Numbered from the stretch's first letter, positions 42,892-52,300 are shown. The stretch is DNA of 64,000 nt from an uncultured Niabella sp. (GCA_934486785.1 CAKSQK010000009.1:1-64000), one strand, 5' to 3'. Notes: generated from the letters alone by a model not told the origin. Program-made: numbers and translations.

Positions 42892-44199
42892 ATGAACGAA
42901 CTACCATCCATAGCCTTTCAATCTGCAGCGCATATAAAGGCTTATCAGGAAATTAGGCTAACTGACCTGCTGCAATACGTGAGTATTAATTCTCCTTTTT
43001 ATAAAGCACTGTTTAAAACGCACCTTATTGATATCAAAGGCATCAAAAGCATTGAAGACCTAGTAAAAATTCCAACTACAGATAAGGAACACCTGCAGTC
43101 GCAAAACGAAAATTTTTTGTGCGTGCCCAAAAACAGGATTATTGAATACATGGCAACCTCCGGTACCATTGGCAGCCCGGTTACCATTGCCTTAACTGAA
43201 AACGACCTGCAGCGCCTGGCTTATAACGAGTACAGTTCTTTTGTTTGTGCTGACGGCACGCCCAACGATGTGTACCAGCTGATGCTCACGCTTGACAGGC
43301 AGTTTATGGCAGGTATGGCGTATTACATGGGCATTCGTAAACTGGGTGCTGGCATGGTAAGAGTTGGCCCAGGCGTTCCTTCGTTGCAATGGGAGGTGAT
43401 TGAAAGGCTTAAACCCACATCCATTGTAGCCGTTCCATCATTCATTGTAAAGCTATTGCAATATGCTAACGATCATGGAATAGATTACAACGCCTCATCA
43501 GTAAAAAAAGCGGTTTGCATTGGTGAAAATTTGCGTACTGAAAATCTTGAGCTAAATGTTCTGGGGCAAAAGATCACCAAAGAATGGAACATCCGCCTGT
43601 ACTCAGCCTACGCTTCTACCGAAATGCAAACAGCTTTTACCGAGTGCAGCGAAGGCATAGGCGGCCACATGAACCCGGAGCTTGCCATTGTAGAAATTTT
43701 GGATGAAGAAGGAATGCCCGTGGCCAACGGAGAAGTGGGCGAAGTAACAGTAACCACGCTTGGCGTGGAAGGAATGCCGCTGCTGCGCTACAAAACCGGC
43801 GATCTTTGCCGCGCTTATACCGAACCCTGCGCCTGCGGCAGGCAAACATTAAGGCTGTCTCCGGTAGTAGGGCGTAAAAAACAAATGATCAAGTTTAAAG
43901 GTACCACGCTTTTTGCCCCGGCATTGTTCGAGATCATACATAAAATAGATGCCATAAAAGAATACGTGGCCGAAGTGTACAGCAACGAAATAGGTACTGA
44001 TGAAGTGCTTTTATATTTAGTGCCGGCAGATACCGCAGAAGACGCCGAAAACCGCATTGCCTCTTACCTTCAGGCACGCCTGCGCGTGATGCCGCACATC
44101 AAATACATTACCGCAGAAGAAATGCAGAAAATACAATACCCCGAAGGTGTAAGAAAGCCTGTTAAGTTTATTGATAAAAGAACCCAGGGCCGTGCCTGA
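42892..44199 (+). CDS. PaaK-like AMP-dependent aryl acid ligase
   Basis: A 435-residue adenylate-forming enzyme like phenylacetate-CoA ligase. The ATP loop is ATSGTIGSP (about 84-92), the A5-type motif AYASTEMQTAF, the Asp ribose contact TGDLCR (about 303-308), a Cys-bearing CACGRQ loop and the hinge GRKKQMIKFKGTTLF. With the ammonia-lyase just downstream it could activate 4-coumarate (or cinnamate), as the AMP ligases in flexirubin and aryl-polyene clusters do. The acceptor, CoA or ACP, cannot be read from sequence. Confidence 0.87.
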   Translation: MNELPSIAFQSAAHIKAYQEIRLTDLLQYVSINSPFYKALFKTHLIDIKGIKSIEDLVKIPTTDKEHLQSQNENFLCVPKNRIIEYMATSGTIGSPVTIALTENDLQRLAYNEYSSFVCADGTPNDVYQLMLTLDRQFMAGMAYYMGIRKLGAGMVRVGPGVPSLQWEVIERLKPTSIVAVPSFIVKLLQYANDHGIDYNASSVKKAVCIGENLRTENLELNVLGQKITKEWNIRLYSAYASTEMQTAFTECSEGIGGHMNPELAIVEILDEEGMPVANGEVGEVTVTTLGVEGMPLLRYKTGDLCRAYTEPCACGRQTLRLSPVVGRKKQMIKFKGTTLFAPALFEIIHKIDAIKEYVAEVYSNEIGTDEVLLYLVPADTAEDAENRIASYLQARLRVMPHIKYITAEEMQKIQYPEGVRKPVKFIDKRTQGRA

Positions 44200-44233
44200 T
44201 AATAACATGTGTTAGACGCTTTTAAAACTTTTT

Positions 44234-44263
44234 TTGCTCCCAAATAATTATTTTGTTCTTTTG
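44234..44263 (+). promoter_or_regulatory. possible promoter of the ammonia-lyase gene
   Basis: TTG at 44234-44236 and TTCTTTTG at 44256-44263 (one mismatch to TAnnTTTG) are 19 bp apart. The ATG follows at 44290. The 90-bp gap from the ligase gene supports a separate start. Confidence 0.4.
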
Positions 44264-44289
44264 CAGATTGACTTAATCAACACATATAA

Positions 44290-45825
44290 ATGGTACAGGT
44301 AGGTGGTAAGCGATTGTCTTTAGACGATTTTAAAGCAATCCTGTTAGAAGGAAAAACCGTAACACTCGATCCAAAAACACTCGAAAACGTAAGGTCAGGG
44401 TTTGAGTTTTTACAAAAATTTTCTGATCATAAACTAATTTATGGCATTAATACCGGTTTTGGGCCCATGGCTCAATACAAGATAAGCGATGAGAATATCC
44501 TCCAACTTCAATATAATTTAATTCGCAGCCACAGTAGTGGCGGTGGGCAAATATTGCCTCCTGCTTTGGGCAAAGCAGTAATGATCTGCCGCCTTAACAA
44601 CCTCATGCAGGGTTATTCAGGCGTGCATACTGATATTGTGGAACTGCTTGCTGCCATGATCAATAAAAATTTGATCCCCACTATTTTTGAGCACGGTGGT
44701 GTGGGCGCCAGCGGCGACCTGGTACAACTGGCGCATCTGGCGCTTGGGCTTATTGGCGAAGGTGAGGTGTGGTATGAAGATAAGATAATGCCTGCGGCAG
44801 AAGGCTTTCAAAAAGCAGGGCTTACGCCCTTAAAAGTTTACATCCGCGAGGGGCTGGCTGTACTGAACGGCACGTCTGCCATGACAGGCGTGGGGCTGCT
44901 GAACCTTATTAATGCAAAAAATCTTTTAAACTGGGCAATCACACTTTCTGCCATTACCAATGAAGTAATGGAAGTGTATGACGACCATTTTTCTCACGAA
45001 CTGAACATCGTAAAACACCATCAAGGGCAAAACCATGTGGCGTCAGTTTTTAGAGAAACGCTGCAGGGCAGTGCGATGATCCGCAGCAGATCGGAACATT
45101 TGTACAATCCGGAAAACATACAGCACGATGTGTTTGAAGATAAAGTGCAGGAGTATTATTCCTTACGCTGTGTAACGCAGGTGCTGGGCCCCGTGTACGA
45201 TACGCTGGCATACGCCGAAGAAACCGTGGTGAACGAATTCAACTCTGTAAATGACAACCCGGTTGTTGATGTTGCCAACCAGAATATTTTTCACGGCGGT
45301 AATTTTCATGGCGATTATGTAAGTTTTGAAATGGATAAGATTAAAATTGCCATTACTAAGCTTACCATGCTTAGCGAAAGGCAATTGAACTACCTGCTCA
45401 ACAGCAAGCTCAATCAAAAATTTCCACCGTTTGTAAACCTGGGTGTTCTGGGCCTCAACTTTGGTATGCAGGGCATACAGTTTACGGCCACTTCTACAAC
45501 TGCCGAAAACCAGACGCTTTCCTTCCCTATGTATGTGCACAGCATTTCTAACAATAACGATAATCAGGACATTGTTAGCATGGGCTACAACAGCGCACGC
45601 ATTGCAAAAATGGTAATTGAAAATGCCTACGAAGTATTGGCCATCCAGGCTATGACCCTTTTGCAGGGAATTGACTTTTTAGAATGCCAGGGTAAAATGG
45701 CCTCCAAAACAAAAGCTGTTTATGATGCTTTGCGGCAAATATTCCCGAAATTTGTAGAGGATGCGCCTCTTTACAAATCACTGGCAACGGTGAGAGAGTA
45801 TTTAAAGAGCCATCAGCCTTACTGA
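44290..45825 (+). CDS. aromatic amino acid ammonia-lyase, tyrosine ammonia-lyase-like
   Basis: A 511-residue member of the HAL/PAL/TAL family. The MIO cofactor triad is Ala140-Ser141-Gly142 in GGVGASGDLVQL, the catalytic Tyr is in IYGINTGFGPM (about 50-60), and QDIVSMGYNSAR is present near 425. The selectivity loop RSHSSG (79-84) looks, from memory, like that of the characterised Flavobacterium johnsoniae tyrosine ammonia-lyase. HAL also shows Ser-His here, so histidine is an alternative. No hutU/hutI/hutG genes lie nearby; an AMP ligase and a FabG-like reductase do, which favours 4-coumarate for a flexirubin-type pigment. Confidence 0.88.
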   Translation: MVQVGGKRLSLDDFKAILLEGKTVTLDPKTLENVRSGFEFLQKFSDHKLIYGINTGFGPMAQYKISDENILQLQYNLIRSHSSGGGQILPPALGKAVMICRLNNLMQGYSGVHTDIVELLAAMINKNLIPTIFEHGGVGASGDLVQLAHLALGLIGEGEVWYEDKIMPAAEGFQKAGLTPLKVYIREGLAVLNGTSAMTGVGLLNLINAKNLLNWAITLSAITNEVMEVYDDHFSHELNIVKHHQGQNHVASVFRETLQGSAMIRSRSEHLYNPENIQHDVFEDKVQEYYSLRCVTQVLGPVYDTLAYAEETVVNEFNSVNDNPVVDVANQNIFHGGNFHGDYVSFEMDKIKIAITKLTMLSERQLNYLLNSKLNQKFPPFVNLGVLGLNFGMQGIQFTATSTTAENQTLSFPMYVHSISNNNDNQDIVSMGYNSARIAKMVIENAYEVLAIQAMTLLQGIDFLECQGKMASKTKAVYDALRQIFPKFVEDAPLYKSLATVREYLKSHQPY

Positions 45826-45857
45826 TCATATTTACTTTTAACATTCAAAACAGTTAC

Positions 45858-46586
45858 ATGAATTGGGCATTAGTTACGGGCGGCTCCCGCGGTATAGGCA
45901 AAGCCATATGCATTAAGCTTGCATCAATGGGTTACCACATCCTCATCAATTATAAAGGCAATAAAGCGCTTGCCGAAGAAACGCTTGCTGAAATAACAGC
46001 CATGGGTGTTACCGGCCAATTGTTGCAGTTTGATGTGGCCAACCGCGCCGAGGTGCAAACTGTGCTGGGCGGCTGGATAGAAGCCAATGAAGACAAAACC
46101 ATTGAAGTGCTTGTAAACAACGCAGGTATTAAAGATGATGTGCTGCTGATGTGGATGAAAGATGAACAATGGGACAGCGTGCTGGATACCAGCCTGGGCG
46201 GCTTCTTTTCCGTAACGCGCATTGTCATCAACAGCATGCTGCGCAAGCGTTATGGCCGGGTGGTGAATGTTGTTTCATTAAGCGGGCTGAAAGGCCTTGC
46301 CGGGCAAACCAACTATTCTGCCGCTAAAGGCGGTATAATTGCTGCTACCAAAGCGCTGGCGCAGGAAGTGGGTAAAAGAAATATTACCGTGAACGCTGTG
46401 GCGCCGGGTTTTATTAAAACAGATATGACTGCCGCGATCGACGAAACTGAAATGAAACAGATGATACCTGTAAACCGCTTTGGCACACCCGAAGAAGTGG
46501 CGCACGCCGTGGGCTTTTTTGTAACCAAAGAAGCAGCATATATCACAGGCCAGGTATTGTCGGTAAACGGCGGTTTATATACCTGA
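45858..46586 (+). CDS. FabG-like 3-oxoacyl-ACP reductase (SDR)
   Basis: A 242-residue short-chain reductase. The NADPH loop is TGGSRGIGKAI (about 7-17), then VLVNNAGIKDDVLL, catalytic Ser in VVSLSGLKG and YSAAKGGI (YxxxK, about 153-157). The ending YITGQVLSVNGGLYT is typical of FabG. It follows the ammonia-lyase by 32 bp, so it most likely serves chain reduction in a coumaroyl-primed aryl-polyene pathway; a housekeeping FabG role is the alternative. Confidence 0.88.
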   Translation: MNWALVTGGSRGIGKAICIKLASMGYHILINYKGNKALAEETLAEITAMGVTGQLLQFDVANRAEVQTVLGGWIEANEDKTIEVLVNNAGIKDDVLLMWMKDEQWDSVLDTSLGGFFSVTRIVINSMLRKRYGRVVNVVSLSGLKGLAGQTNYSAAKGGIIAATKALAQEVGKRNITVNAVAPGFIKTDMTAAIDETEMKQMIPVNRFGTPEEVAHAVGFFVTKEAAYITGQVLSVNGGLYT

Positions 46587-46656
46587 TCGTTTACCGTTTA
46601 TTTATTTCGTTTGCCGATAACTGGCGGTGCGTAGCTTTTTTCAGGCCGAATTAAAG

Positions 46657-46664
46657 TATCTTTG
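46657..46664 (+). promoter_or_regulatory. -7 element before the holin-like membrane protein gene
   Basis: TATCTTTG is an exact Bacteroidota -7 match. It overlaps the earlier in-frame ATG at 46662, so the real start is the ATG at 46686. Confidence 0.6.
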
Positions 46665-46685
46665 CATGTAAATGCCTTACCAGCC

Positions 46686-47039
46686 ATGAATTTTCTTTTG
46701 AAAGTTTTAATAACCGGCCTTATTGCCTACCTTCTTCAACTGTATATAATACCCGGGGTACATATTACAGATATGAAGACTGCTGCGCTGTTTGCGCTTG
46801 TGCTGGCCATATTTAATGCTATTGTAAAACCAGTACTCGTGGTGCTTACCATACCGGTTACCATCGTTACAATGGGATTCTTTTTACTGATTATCAATGC
46901 CCTTATGATAATGGCTACCGCTTACTTTTTTGATGGGGTTCAGATTGATGGTTTTTGGTGGGCATTGTTGTTCAGCATACTGCTGTCAATAGGCTCTTCA
47001 CTTTTATATTCATTAGTGGGCGGCGGAAAAAAATCTTAA
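46686..47039 (+). CDS. small membrane protein, phage-holin-4-like (DUF, Mx8-type)
   Basis: A 117-residue protein with four hydrophobic segments, separated by short loops (YIIPGVHITDMKTAAL, IVKPVLVVLTIPVTIVT, LMIMATAYFFDGVQIDGFWWA). This is the pattern of the phage holin family 4-type proteins common in bacterial chromosomes. No lysis gene lies nearby, so a housekeeping membrane role is likelier than a phage one. Function unknown. Confidence 0.85.
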   Translation: MNFLLKVLITGLIAYLLQLYIIPGVHITDMKTAALFALVLAIFNAIVKPVLVVLTIPVTIVTMGFFLLIINALMIMATAYFFDGVQIDGFWWALLFSILLSIGSSLLYSLVGGGKKS

Positions 47040-47123
47040 CAAGAAGTTGTGTAAAATCAATCCATATTTTTTGGAGCAAAATTATTTAGTTAGTAATTTG
47101 CGTATTAATCAAAACATTAATCA

Positions 47124-47157
47124 AAAGTCCTGATGTTTCCACACCAGGGCTTTTTTT
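47124..47157 (+). terminator. intrinsic terminator
   Basis: Stem AGTCCTG (47126-47132) with CAGGGCT (47145-47151), one G-U pair, followed by seven T. It ends the membrane protein transcript and overlaps the end of the convergent fur-type gene. Confidence 0.8.
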
Positions 47158-47581
47158 AATTCCTGTTTGCATTGCAATCTTTACAAATTCCCTGAACAAG
47201 CACCTGTATACTTGTTGCCTTATAACCGGCGGGTACAATAACAGAGGGGGTTACAATTTCATCCAAACAAAAAGTATTGGTGCATTGGCTGCATTGAAAA
47301 TGTACATGATGATCATGATGATGGCCTTCTTCACAATCATCTTTACACAATGCATATTTTATTGAATTGTCTGAAGATGGAATGACATGAATGATACCTT
47401 TATCTACAAAGGAATTGAGCGTGCGGTATACCGTTACCCTGTCAAAATGCTCGCCGGTTTTTTTTTCAATATCGGCATGCGAAAGCGCGCCGGTTGCATG
47501 TAGGAACAATTGCAAAATCTTTTGCCGGCCTGCTGTAACGCTCAGCTTATTCTCTCTTAATATGGTAGCTACCTGGTCCAT
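47156..47581 (-). CDS. Fur-family transcriptional regulator
   Basis: A 141-residue metalloregulator. The winged helix (TAGRQKILQLFLHATGALSH, DRVTVYRTLNSFVDKGIIH) is followed by a His-rich metal site (CEEGHHHDHHVHFQC) and two CxxC zinc sites, CSQC and CKDC. It may be Fur, Zur or PerR; the sequence alone does not decide. The gene lies 5 bp after the SCO1-like gene on the same strand, linking it to metal supply. Confidence 0.9.
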   Translation of the reverse strand: MDQVATILRENKLSVTAGRQKILQLFLHATGALSHADIEKKTGEHFDRVTVYRTLNSFVDKGIIHVIPSSDNSIKYALCKDDCEEGHHHDHHVHFQCSQCTNTFCLDEIVTPSVIVPAGYKATSIQVLVQGICKDCNANRN

Positions 47582-47586
47582 GTTGT

Positions 47587-48219
47587 TTATAGTTTAGCAG
47601 CTTGTTTGGGCTTATCGTCGAGTTCTTTTTGTATATCTTTTATAAGGCGGTTGATCTCTTTCTTTTTTAAACCATCGTAAATTTTCAGCACGTTCCCTTT
47701 CCTGTCTACCAGCGCCCAGAACTGGGTGTGTAAAAAGTCGTCTTCAATATTATTCAGGTTGTTAGCCGGGTCATCAATGCTATAGCTAAGCCTGGCCATA
47801 TTATACAGGCTGTCTTTTCTTCCTGTTAAAAACATCCATTGTTTTGTATCCACACCCAGCGAGTCGGCATACCTTTTTAATTGTGCCGCACTGTCTGTTT
47901 TAGGGTCGCAGGTGTGCGAAAGAATTAAAAATTCAGGATTGCCTTTGTATTTTTCATACACCAGTTTCATATTATCGTTCATCATGGGGCAAATACCAGG
48001 GCAAGTGGTAAAAAAGAATTCGGTTACGTAAATTTTACCAGTCACATCCTGATTGGTTACTTGCCGGCCATCCTGATTAGTAAAGCTGAAAGTACTTACC
48101 TTGCTAATGGGTTCCAGCTTCCTGTCATTATAACCCGGTATTAAAACACTTGCAGCCCAATAAAAACCGAGGGCGAGCAACACGAAAAAAACGGTATAAA
48201 ATATTCCTTTCTTAGACAT
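47587..48219 (-). CDS. SCO1/SenC-family copper chaperone
   Basis: A 210-residue membrane-anchored protein of the SCO family, which delivers copper for the CuA site of cytochrome oxidase or acts as a thiol reductase. One N-terminal transmembrane helix precedes a thioredoxin-like domain with CPGICPMM (CxxxC, copper ligands) and the third ligand His in FLHTQFWALV. The start is at 48219; nine further residues are open upstream. It is followed by the Fur-family gene. Confidence 0.92.
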   Translation of the reverse strand: MSKKGIFYTVFFVLLALGFYWAASVLIPGYNDRKLEPISKVSTFSFTNQDGRQVTNQDVTGKIYVTEFFFTTCPGICPMMNDNMKLVYEKYKGNPEFLILSHTCDPKTDSAAQLKRYADSLGVDTKQWMFLTGRKDSLYNMARLSYSIDDPANNLNNIEDDFLHTQFWALVDRKGNVLKIYDGLKKKEINRLIKDIQKELDDKPKQAAKL

Positions 48220-48277
48220 AGTAGGGGTGAATGTAAATTTACTCAATTAACAATTTGTAACCTAAATCGTTCACATA

Positions 48278-48306
48278 TAAAAAAAGCAGCCGGAATATCC
48301 GGCTGC
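48278..48306 (-). terminator. intrinsic terminator after the small lipoprotein gene
   Basis: Perfect 9-bp stem GCAGCCGGA (48286-48294) with TCCGGCTGC (48298-48306), 3-nt loop, followed on the minus strand by seven T. It sits 24 bp after the stop of the 165-residue lipoprotein gene. Confidence 0.87.
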
Positions 48307-48330
48307 AAGTGCTAAAAAATACTTTAAGGA

Positions 48331-48828
48331 TTATTCTTTATTCATAAGATTTAACTGGTGCTTTGCAGCAAAGGCTTCCCTTTCTTTTATAAATTCATCA
48401 TCAGCCTTCGCCTCTTCGGCTTGAAGTTTTTTTATCACTTCCTGCACTTTCACATCAGCTGTGGAATCTTTTATTTCCATATAAATTTTGGCAATATCTG
48501 CATAATAGGTTCCAACAGATTTTTTGTAAAACTCTCCCAGGTTGGCCGCAGCATTGCGGTAAGTGGTATTGTCATCAAAACCAGGCATGTCCTTAATGGT
48601 TTTATTTACCGAGTCTATCTGGTTTTCGTATTTTTTGATCGCCGTATCTATTTGAGTACTGTCGAATGTTCCGTTTTGCACTGCAAAAAGCGATTGCTGC
48701 ATTTGTGTAATGCGGGCTGTTATAAAATCGTCATACTGCTGCGCGTTAGCAAATTTATCCGACTGCTCGCTCTGGCCACAGGCCAATAAAACAATAGCAA
48801 GGCCAAAGGCCAATACATTCTTTTTCAT
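48331..48828 (-). CDS. helical lipoprotein of unknown function
   Basis: A 165-residue lipoprotein (lipobox LLAC, Cys17). The rest is almost wholly charged helix (Glu/Lys/Asp rich), with DNTTYRNAAANLGEFYKKSV in the middle and EEAKADDEFIKEREAFAAKH near the end. It looks like an extended helical bundle of unknown role. It is separated from the downstream SCO gene by a terminator. Confidence 0.8.
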   Translation of the reverse strand: MKKNVLAFGLAIVLLACGQSEQSDKFANAQQYDDFITARITQMQQSLFAVQNGTFDSTQIDTAIKKYENQIDSVNKTIKDMPGFDDNTTYRNAAANLGEFYKKSVGTYYADIAKIYMEIKDSTADVKVQEVIKKLQAEEAKADDEFIKEREAFAAKHQLNLMNKE

Positions 48829-48849
48829 ACTTATGGATTTTAATTCTAA

Positions 48850-49584
48850 TTATGGTAAAACTCCAACTTGTTCATTATTTATACCCAGCGCATCTAATGC
48901 AAGAGTGGCTGCAATTTGAGAGGCGTCTTTTTTATTAAATGCCTTGCCCTGCGAAATGCTTTCACCATCCACTACAGCGGCAACAGTAAACAACCTGCGC
49001 CCGCTTTCAAGTTTTTCATCTACAGTAACAAACTTAAGATTTTTACCATTCTTATTTACCCAGCCGTATAATTTATTTTTATGATTGATCTCCCGGCTTT
49101 CTAGTTCATCCATAAACATATGGGGCATAATAATATAATCTAGCACCCAACGGCAGGTTTTTTTATAACCAAAATCAAGATAAATGGCGCCAATTAAGGC
49201 TTCTAAAGTATTTCCAAAAATATTGCTGGTGCGTAAGGAGTTGTCAAGTTTATTGTAACGTGCAATTTTTTTTAGTCCCATTCTAATGGCCACATCGTTC
49301 AACTGTTGGCGATTGACCATTTTGCTGCGCATTTCTGTCAAAAAACCTTCGCCCTGGTAAGGGTAGCGTTTAAAAAGATAATCAGCTACCAGCGCGCTTA
49401 GCACAGCATCTCCCAGATATTCAAGTCTTTCGTTGTTTTCGTCCACACTTTCGCTTAACGAGCAGTGTGTGAGGGCAGTTTTGTATAAAGAAAGGTTATC
49501 CGGGCTAAAACCCATGATGTTTTTCAGCTCTTTTTTTAATGCGGCATTGGATTTTTTTTTAAAAAAATCTTTTATAAAATTCAC
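48850..49584 (-). CDS. rnc: ribonuclease III
   Basis: RNase III cleaves double-stranded RNA in rRNA and mRNA maturation. The 244 residues show the signature NERLEYLGDAVLSALVADYL (about 46-65), the second acidic site EALIGAIYLDFG (about 133-144) and a dsRNA-binding domain at the C-terminus (SQGKAFNKKDASQIAA). It is the third gene of the acpP-fabF-rnc operon, an order found in many bacteria. Confidence 0.96.
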   Translation of the reverse strand: MNFIKDFFKKKSNAALKKELKNIMGFSPDNLSLYKTALTHCSLSESVDENNERLEYLGDAVLSALVADYLFKRYPYQGEGFLTEMRSKMVNRQQLNDVAIRMGLKKIARYNKLDNSLRTSNIFGNTLEALIGAIYLDFGYKKTCRWVLDYIIMPHMFMDELESREINHKNKLYGWVNKNGKNLKFVTVDEKLESGRRLFTVAAVVDGESISQGKAFNKKDASQIAATLALDALGINNEQVGVLP

Positions 49585-49593
49585 TAATTCGGG

Positions 49594-50844
49594 TTATGAA
49601 TATTTCTTCACAATAATGCAGGCATTATGGCCACCAAAACCAAAGGTATTGCTAAGGGCCACGTTCACGGATCTTTGCTGCGCTTTGTTAAATGTAAAAT
49701 TCAATTTCGGGTCCAGTCCCGGGTCATCTGTAAAGTGATTGATGGTGGGAGGAACTATATCATGTATTACACTTTTAATACAGGCAATTGCCTCTATTAC
49801 TCCTGCCGCACCCAGGCAATGACCTGTCATACTTTTTGTAGAACTGATGTTGAGCTTATAAGAATGGTCTCCAAACACATCCTGTATGGCTTTAATCTCT
49901 GCAATATCCCCAAGAGGTGTGGCAGTGCCATGTGTGTTGATGTAATCAACATCAGCAGGCTGCAGCCCTGCATCGTTTAGTGCGGCCAGCATTACATTTT
50001 TAGCACCAAGTCCTTCGGGGTGTGGCGCTGTAATATGATGTGCATCGGCTGTTGCTCCGCCACCCGCCACTTCGCAATAAATTTTTGCGCCGCGGGCAAT
50101 GGCATGTTCCAGATCTTCAAAAATTAAAATGCCGGCTGCTTCGCCCATTACAAAGCCGTCGCGATCTTTGTCATAGGGCCTGCTGGCTGTGGCGGGGTCG
50201 TCATTGCGTTCGCTCATGGCCTTCATGGCATTAAAGCCTCCAACGCCGGCTTCACTTATTACAGCTTCGCTGCCGCCGGTTACAATTATGTCTGCCTTGC
50301 CCAGCCTGATGAGGTTTACCGCATCAATCATGGCATTGGTACTGCTGGCACAGGCGCTTACCACTGCGTAGTTGGGCCCGCGCAGGTTGTGGCGCATGCT
50401 AATTTGGCCGGCAGCAATGTCCAGTATCATTTTTGGTATAAAGAAAGGATTGAAGCGCGGCGTACCGTCTCCTTTTGCAAAATCAGTTACTTCGTTTTGA
50501 AAGGTGGTCAGGCCGCCAATACCACTGCCCAATACAACGCCAATCCTGTCGGGGTTGGTATTTTCACTGGTAAGTCCTGCATCGGCAATGGCCTGATCGC
50601 TGGCTACCAGTGCAAATTGTGTAAAGCGGTCAACTTTACGGGCTTCCTTTTTGTCAAGATGCTGATTGGGATCGAAATTCTTAACCTCGCATGCAAACCT
50701 GGTTCTGAATTTACTGGCATCAAACAAAGTAATAGGCGCAGCACCGGAAACTCCATTAACAAGCCCGTTCCAATATTCATCAATTGTATTCCCGAGTGGC
50801 GTTAGCGCACCCATTCCTGTTATAACAACCCTTTTAAAATCCAT
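49594..50844 (-). CDS. fabF: beta-ketoacyl-ACP synthase II
   Basis: FabF extends fatty acyl chains by condensing acyl-ACP with malonyl-ACP. The 416 residues have the Cys active site in [10 protein letters not shown] (about 166-175), the His residues [10 protein letters not shown] (about 302-311) and [17 protein letters not shown] (about 333-349), and the ending [15 protein letters not shown]. It lies between acpP (122 bp upstream) and rnc (9 bp downstream) on the minus strand. Confidence 0.97.
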   Translation of the reverse strand: MDFKRVVITGMGALTPLGNTIDEYWNGLVNGVSGAAPITLFDASKFRTRFACEVKNFDPNQHLDKKEARKVDRFTQFALVASDQAIADAGLTSENTNPDRIGVVLGSGIGGLTTFQNEVTDFAKGDGTPRFNPFFIPKMILDIAAGQISMRHNLRGPNYAVVSACASSTNAMIDAVNLIRLGKADIIVTGGSEAVISEAGVGGFNAMKAMSERNDDPATASRPYDKDRDGFVMGEAAGILIFEDLEHAIARGAKIYCEVAGGGATADAHHITAPHPEGLGAKNVMLAALNDAGLQPADVDYINTHGTATPLGDIAEIKAIQDVFGDHSYKLNISSTKSMTGHCLGAAGVIEAIACIKSVIHDIVPPTINHFTDDPGLDPKLNFTFNKAQQRSVNVALSNTFGFGGHNACIIVKKYS

Positions 50845-50966
50845 AATCTGCTGGTTGGTTAAGAGAAAACCGCCTTTGTCAAGTTTACCATTGTCAAAGG
50901 CGGAGTCATTTGCTGATCGCTTAATTATGTGTAATTGCCAAAACTAAGCATCAAATTTTAAAAATA

Positions 50967-51203
50967 CTATTTGGCGTGTTCTTCCAAATAAGATACAGCC
51001 TGGCCAACAGTGGTGATGGTTTCAGCTTGTTCATCAGGAATTGAAATGTTGAATTCTTTTTCAAACTCCATGATCAGCTCAACGGTGTCCAGCGAATCGG
51101 CACCCAAATCATTTGTGAAAGAAGCTTCATTGGTAACTTCTGCCTCGTCAACGCCTAATTTGTCAACGATTATCTTTTTAACTCTTGATGCAATGTCTGA
51201 CAT
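50967..51203 (-). CDS. acpP: acyl carrier protein
   Basis: A 78-residue acidic carrier protein. The 4'-phosphopantetheine Ser lies in [15 protein letters not shown], as in all ACPs. First gene of acpP-fabF-rnc. A -7 element lies 25 bp before its start. AcpS and AcpH in this window would add and remove its prosthetic group. Confidence 0.97.
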   Translation of the reverse strand: MSDIASRVKKIIVDKLGVDEAEVTNEASFTNDLGADSLDTVELIMEFEKEFNISIPDEQAETITTVGQAVSYLEEHAK

Positions 51204-51228
51204 ATTCTTTTAGTTTTATTATTGACTG

Positions 51229-51236
51229 CAAAAATA
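51229..51236 (-). promoter_or_regulatory. -7 element of the acpP operon
   Basis: TATTTTTG on the minus strand is an exact Bacteroidota -7 match, 25 bp before the acpP ATG. No exact TTG is found at the ideal -33 spacing. Confidence 0.55.
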
Positions 51237-51387
51237 GACTTTTTGGTTAATAAAGCATAACAAACAAAAAAAAATATAAATTTCCTGTTAAAACTCAAAT
51301 TGTTTATTTTACATAACCTGCTGTAGCAAATATCTTGCAAATTAATGCCGTTACGGGCTGAAAATTTTAAACGAATTTTTGCTTGTT

Positions 51388-51813
51388 ATGCCACTTAAAA
51401 TTATTGATTATGGAAGTGATGAATACCGGCTGATGCTTCAGTTGCGCTATGAAATTTTAAGGGCGCCGCTTGGCCTGCAACTGGAAAATGATGATGTTGT
51501 GTACGACAGGGAAAATGTTTTGATTGGCGCTTTTGAAGATGAAAAATTATTGGCCTGCTGCATGCTGCAGCAGTACAAAGGCCAGATCTTATTAAGGCAG
51601 ATGGCCGTTAAAAACGACTTGCAGCGAAAAGGTATAGGCAGGGCCCTGATGAACTTTGCCGAAAACATTGCTCATGACATGGGCTACCGGGAAATAAGCC
51701 TGTATGCGCGCAAAGCGGTAACGGGTTTTTATGAAAAACAGGGCTACAAAAGCAATAGCGATGAATTCATCAGGCTTACCATTCCTCATATCATGATGAA
51801 GAAGAACATTTGA
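51388..51813 (+). CDS. GNAT-family acetyltransferase
   Basis: A 141-residue Gcn5-related N-acetyltransferase. The acetyl-CoA loop is AVKNDLQRKGIGRALMNFAE (about 71-90), preceded by the beta-strand ILLRQM, and the late strand is KAVTGFYEKQGYKS. The start at 51388 is ATG; an in-frame TTG at 51379 adds three residues. The acceptor cannot be read. Confidence 0.87.
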   Translation: MPLKIIDYGSDEYRLMLQLRYEILRAPLGLQLENDDVVYDRENVLIGAFEDEKLLACCMLQQYKGQILLRQMAVKNDLQRKGIGRALMNFAENIAHDMGYREISLYARKAVTGFYEKQGYKSNSDEFIRLTIPHIMMKKNI

Positions 51814-51817
51814 GAAA

Positions 51818-52300
51818 TTATTTTTTTAACCTGCCCCTTAATATCTCGCGCAGCCTGCCAATGTCTTCAAGGCTTTCAAAGCCATCTTTGGGTACCAGTA
51901 AAAACGAGCGCTCGTCAAAATACAAATGAAAAAAGTTAGGCGTTTCTTTAAAACTCTGCAGGCTTGTGTAAGGCCAGCTACGCCGTCCTTTTTCGTGTTC
52001 CAGCGTAAAATCATCCTCATTAAAATACATTCTGAAATGCTGCTGAAAAGTTTTGGCGCGGCGGTAAACAAGGCCCGGCAGTACAAACCACAGGCTGATC
52101 ATTAATACGATCCACAGTAAAGAATTGATGATAAAAGCTACGGGCGTGATTTTTCCCATAATATATAATACCAGCGATAGTAACGCAAATACATTTACCA
52201 GGATGATCATGATCCTAAGCTCTTTTTTAGAAATAAAATGGTAGCGAAGCGCCTGTATTACCTGCTGTTTATTATAATCAAATTCAACCGTCATGTGCAA
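51818..52300 (-). CDS. YcxB-like membrane protein
   Basis: A 160-residue protein with two adjacent hydrophobic segments (about 30-75) and a C-terminal cytosolic domain with the pattern TLEHEKGRRSWPYTSLQSFKE and FYLYFDERSFLLVPKDGF-like strands, as in YcxB family proteins. A second Met (52294) is an equally good start. Role unknown. Confidence 0.8.
   Translation of the reverse strand: MHMTVEFDYNKQQVIQALRYHFISKKELRIMIILVNVFALLSLVLYIMGKITPVAFIINSLLWIVLMISLWFVLPGLVYRRAKTFQQHFRMYFNEDDFTLEHEKGRRSWPYTSLQSFKETPNFFHLYFDERSFLLVPKDGFESLEDIGRLREILRGRLKK

Noticed and set aside
44290..45825. Simple histidine catabolism (hutH) reading of the ammonia-lyase
   Set aside because: No hutU, hutI or hutG is near, and the neighbours are an aryl ligase and a reductase; kept as an alternative only.
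46686..47039. Holin-like protein as a sign of a prophage
   Set aside because: No phage structural, lysis or integrase genes lie near, and this family is common in non-phage chromosomal sites.
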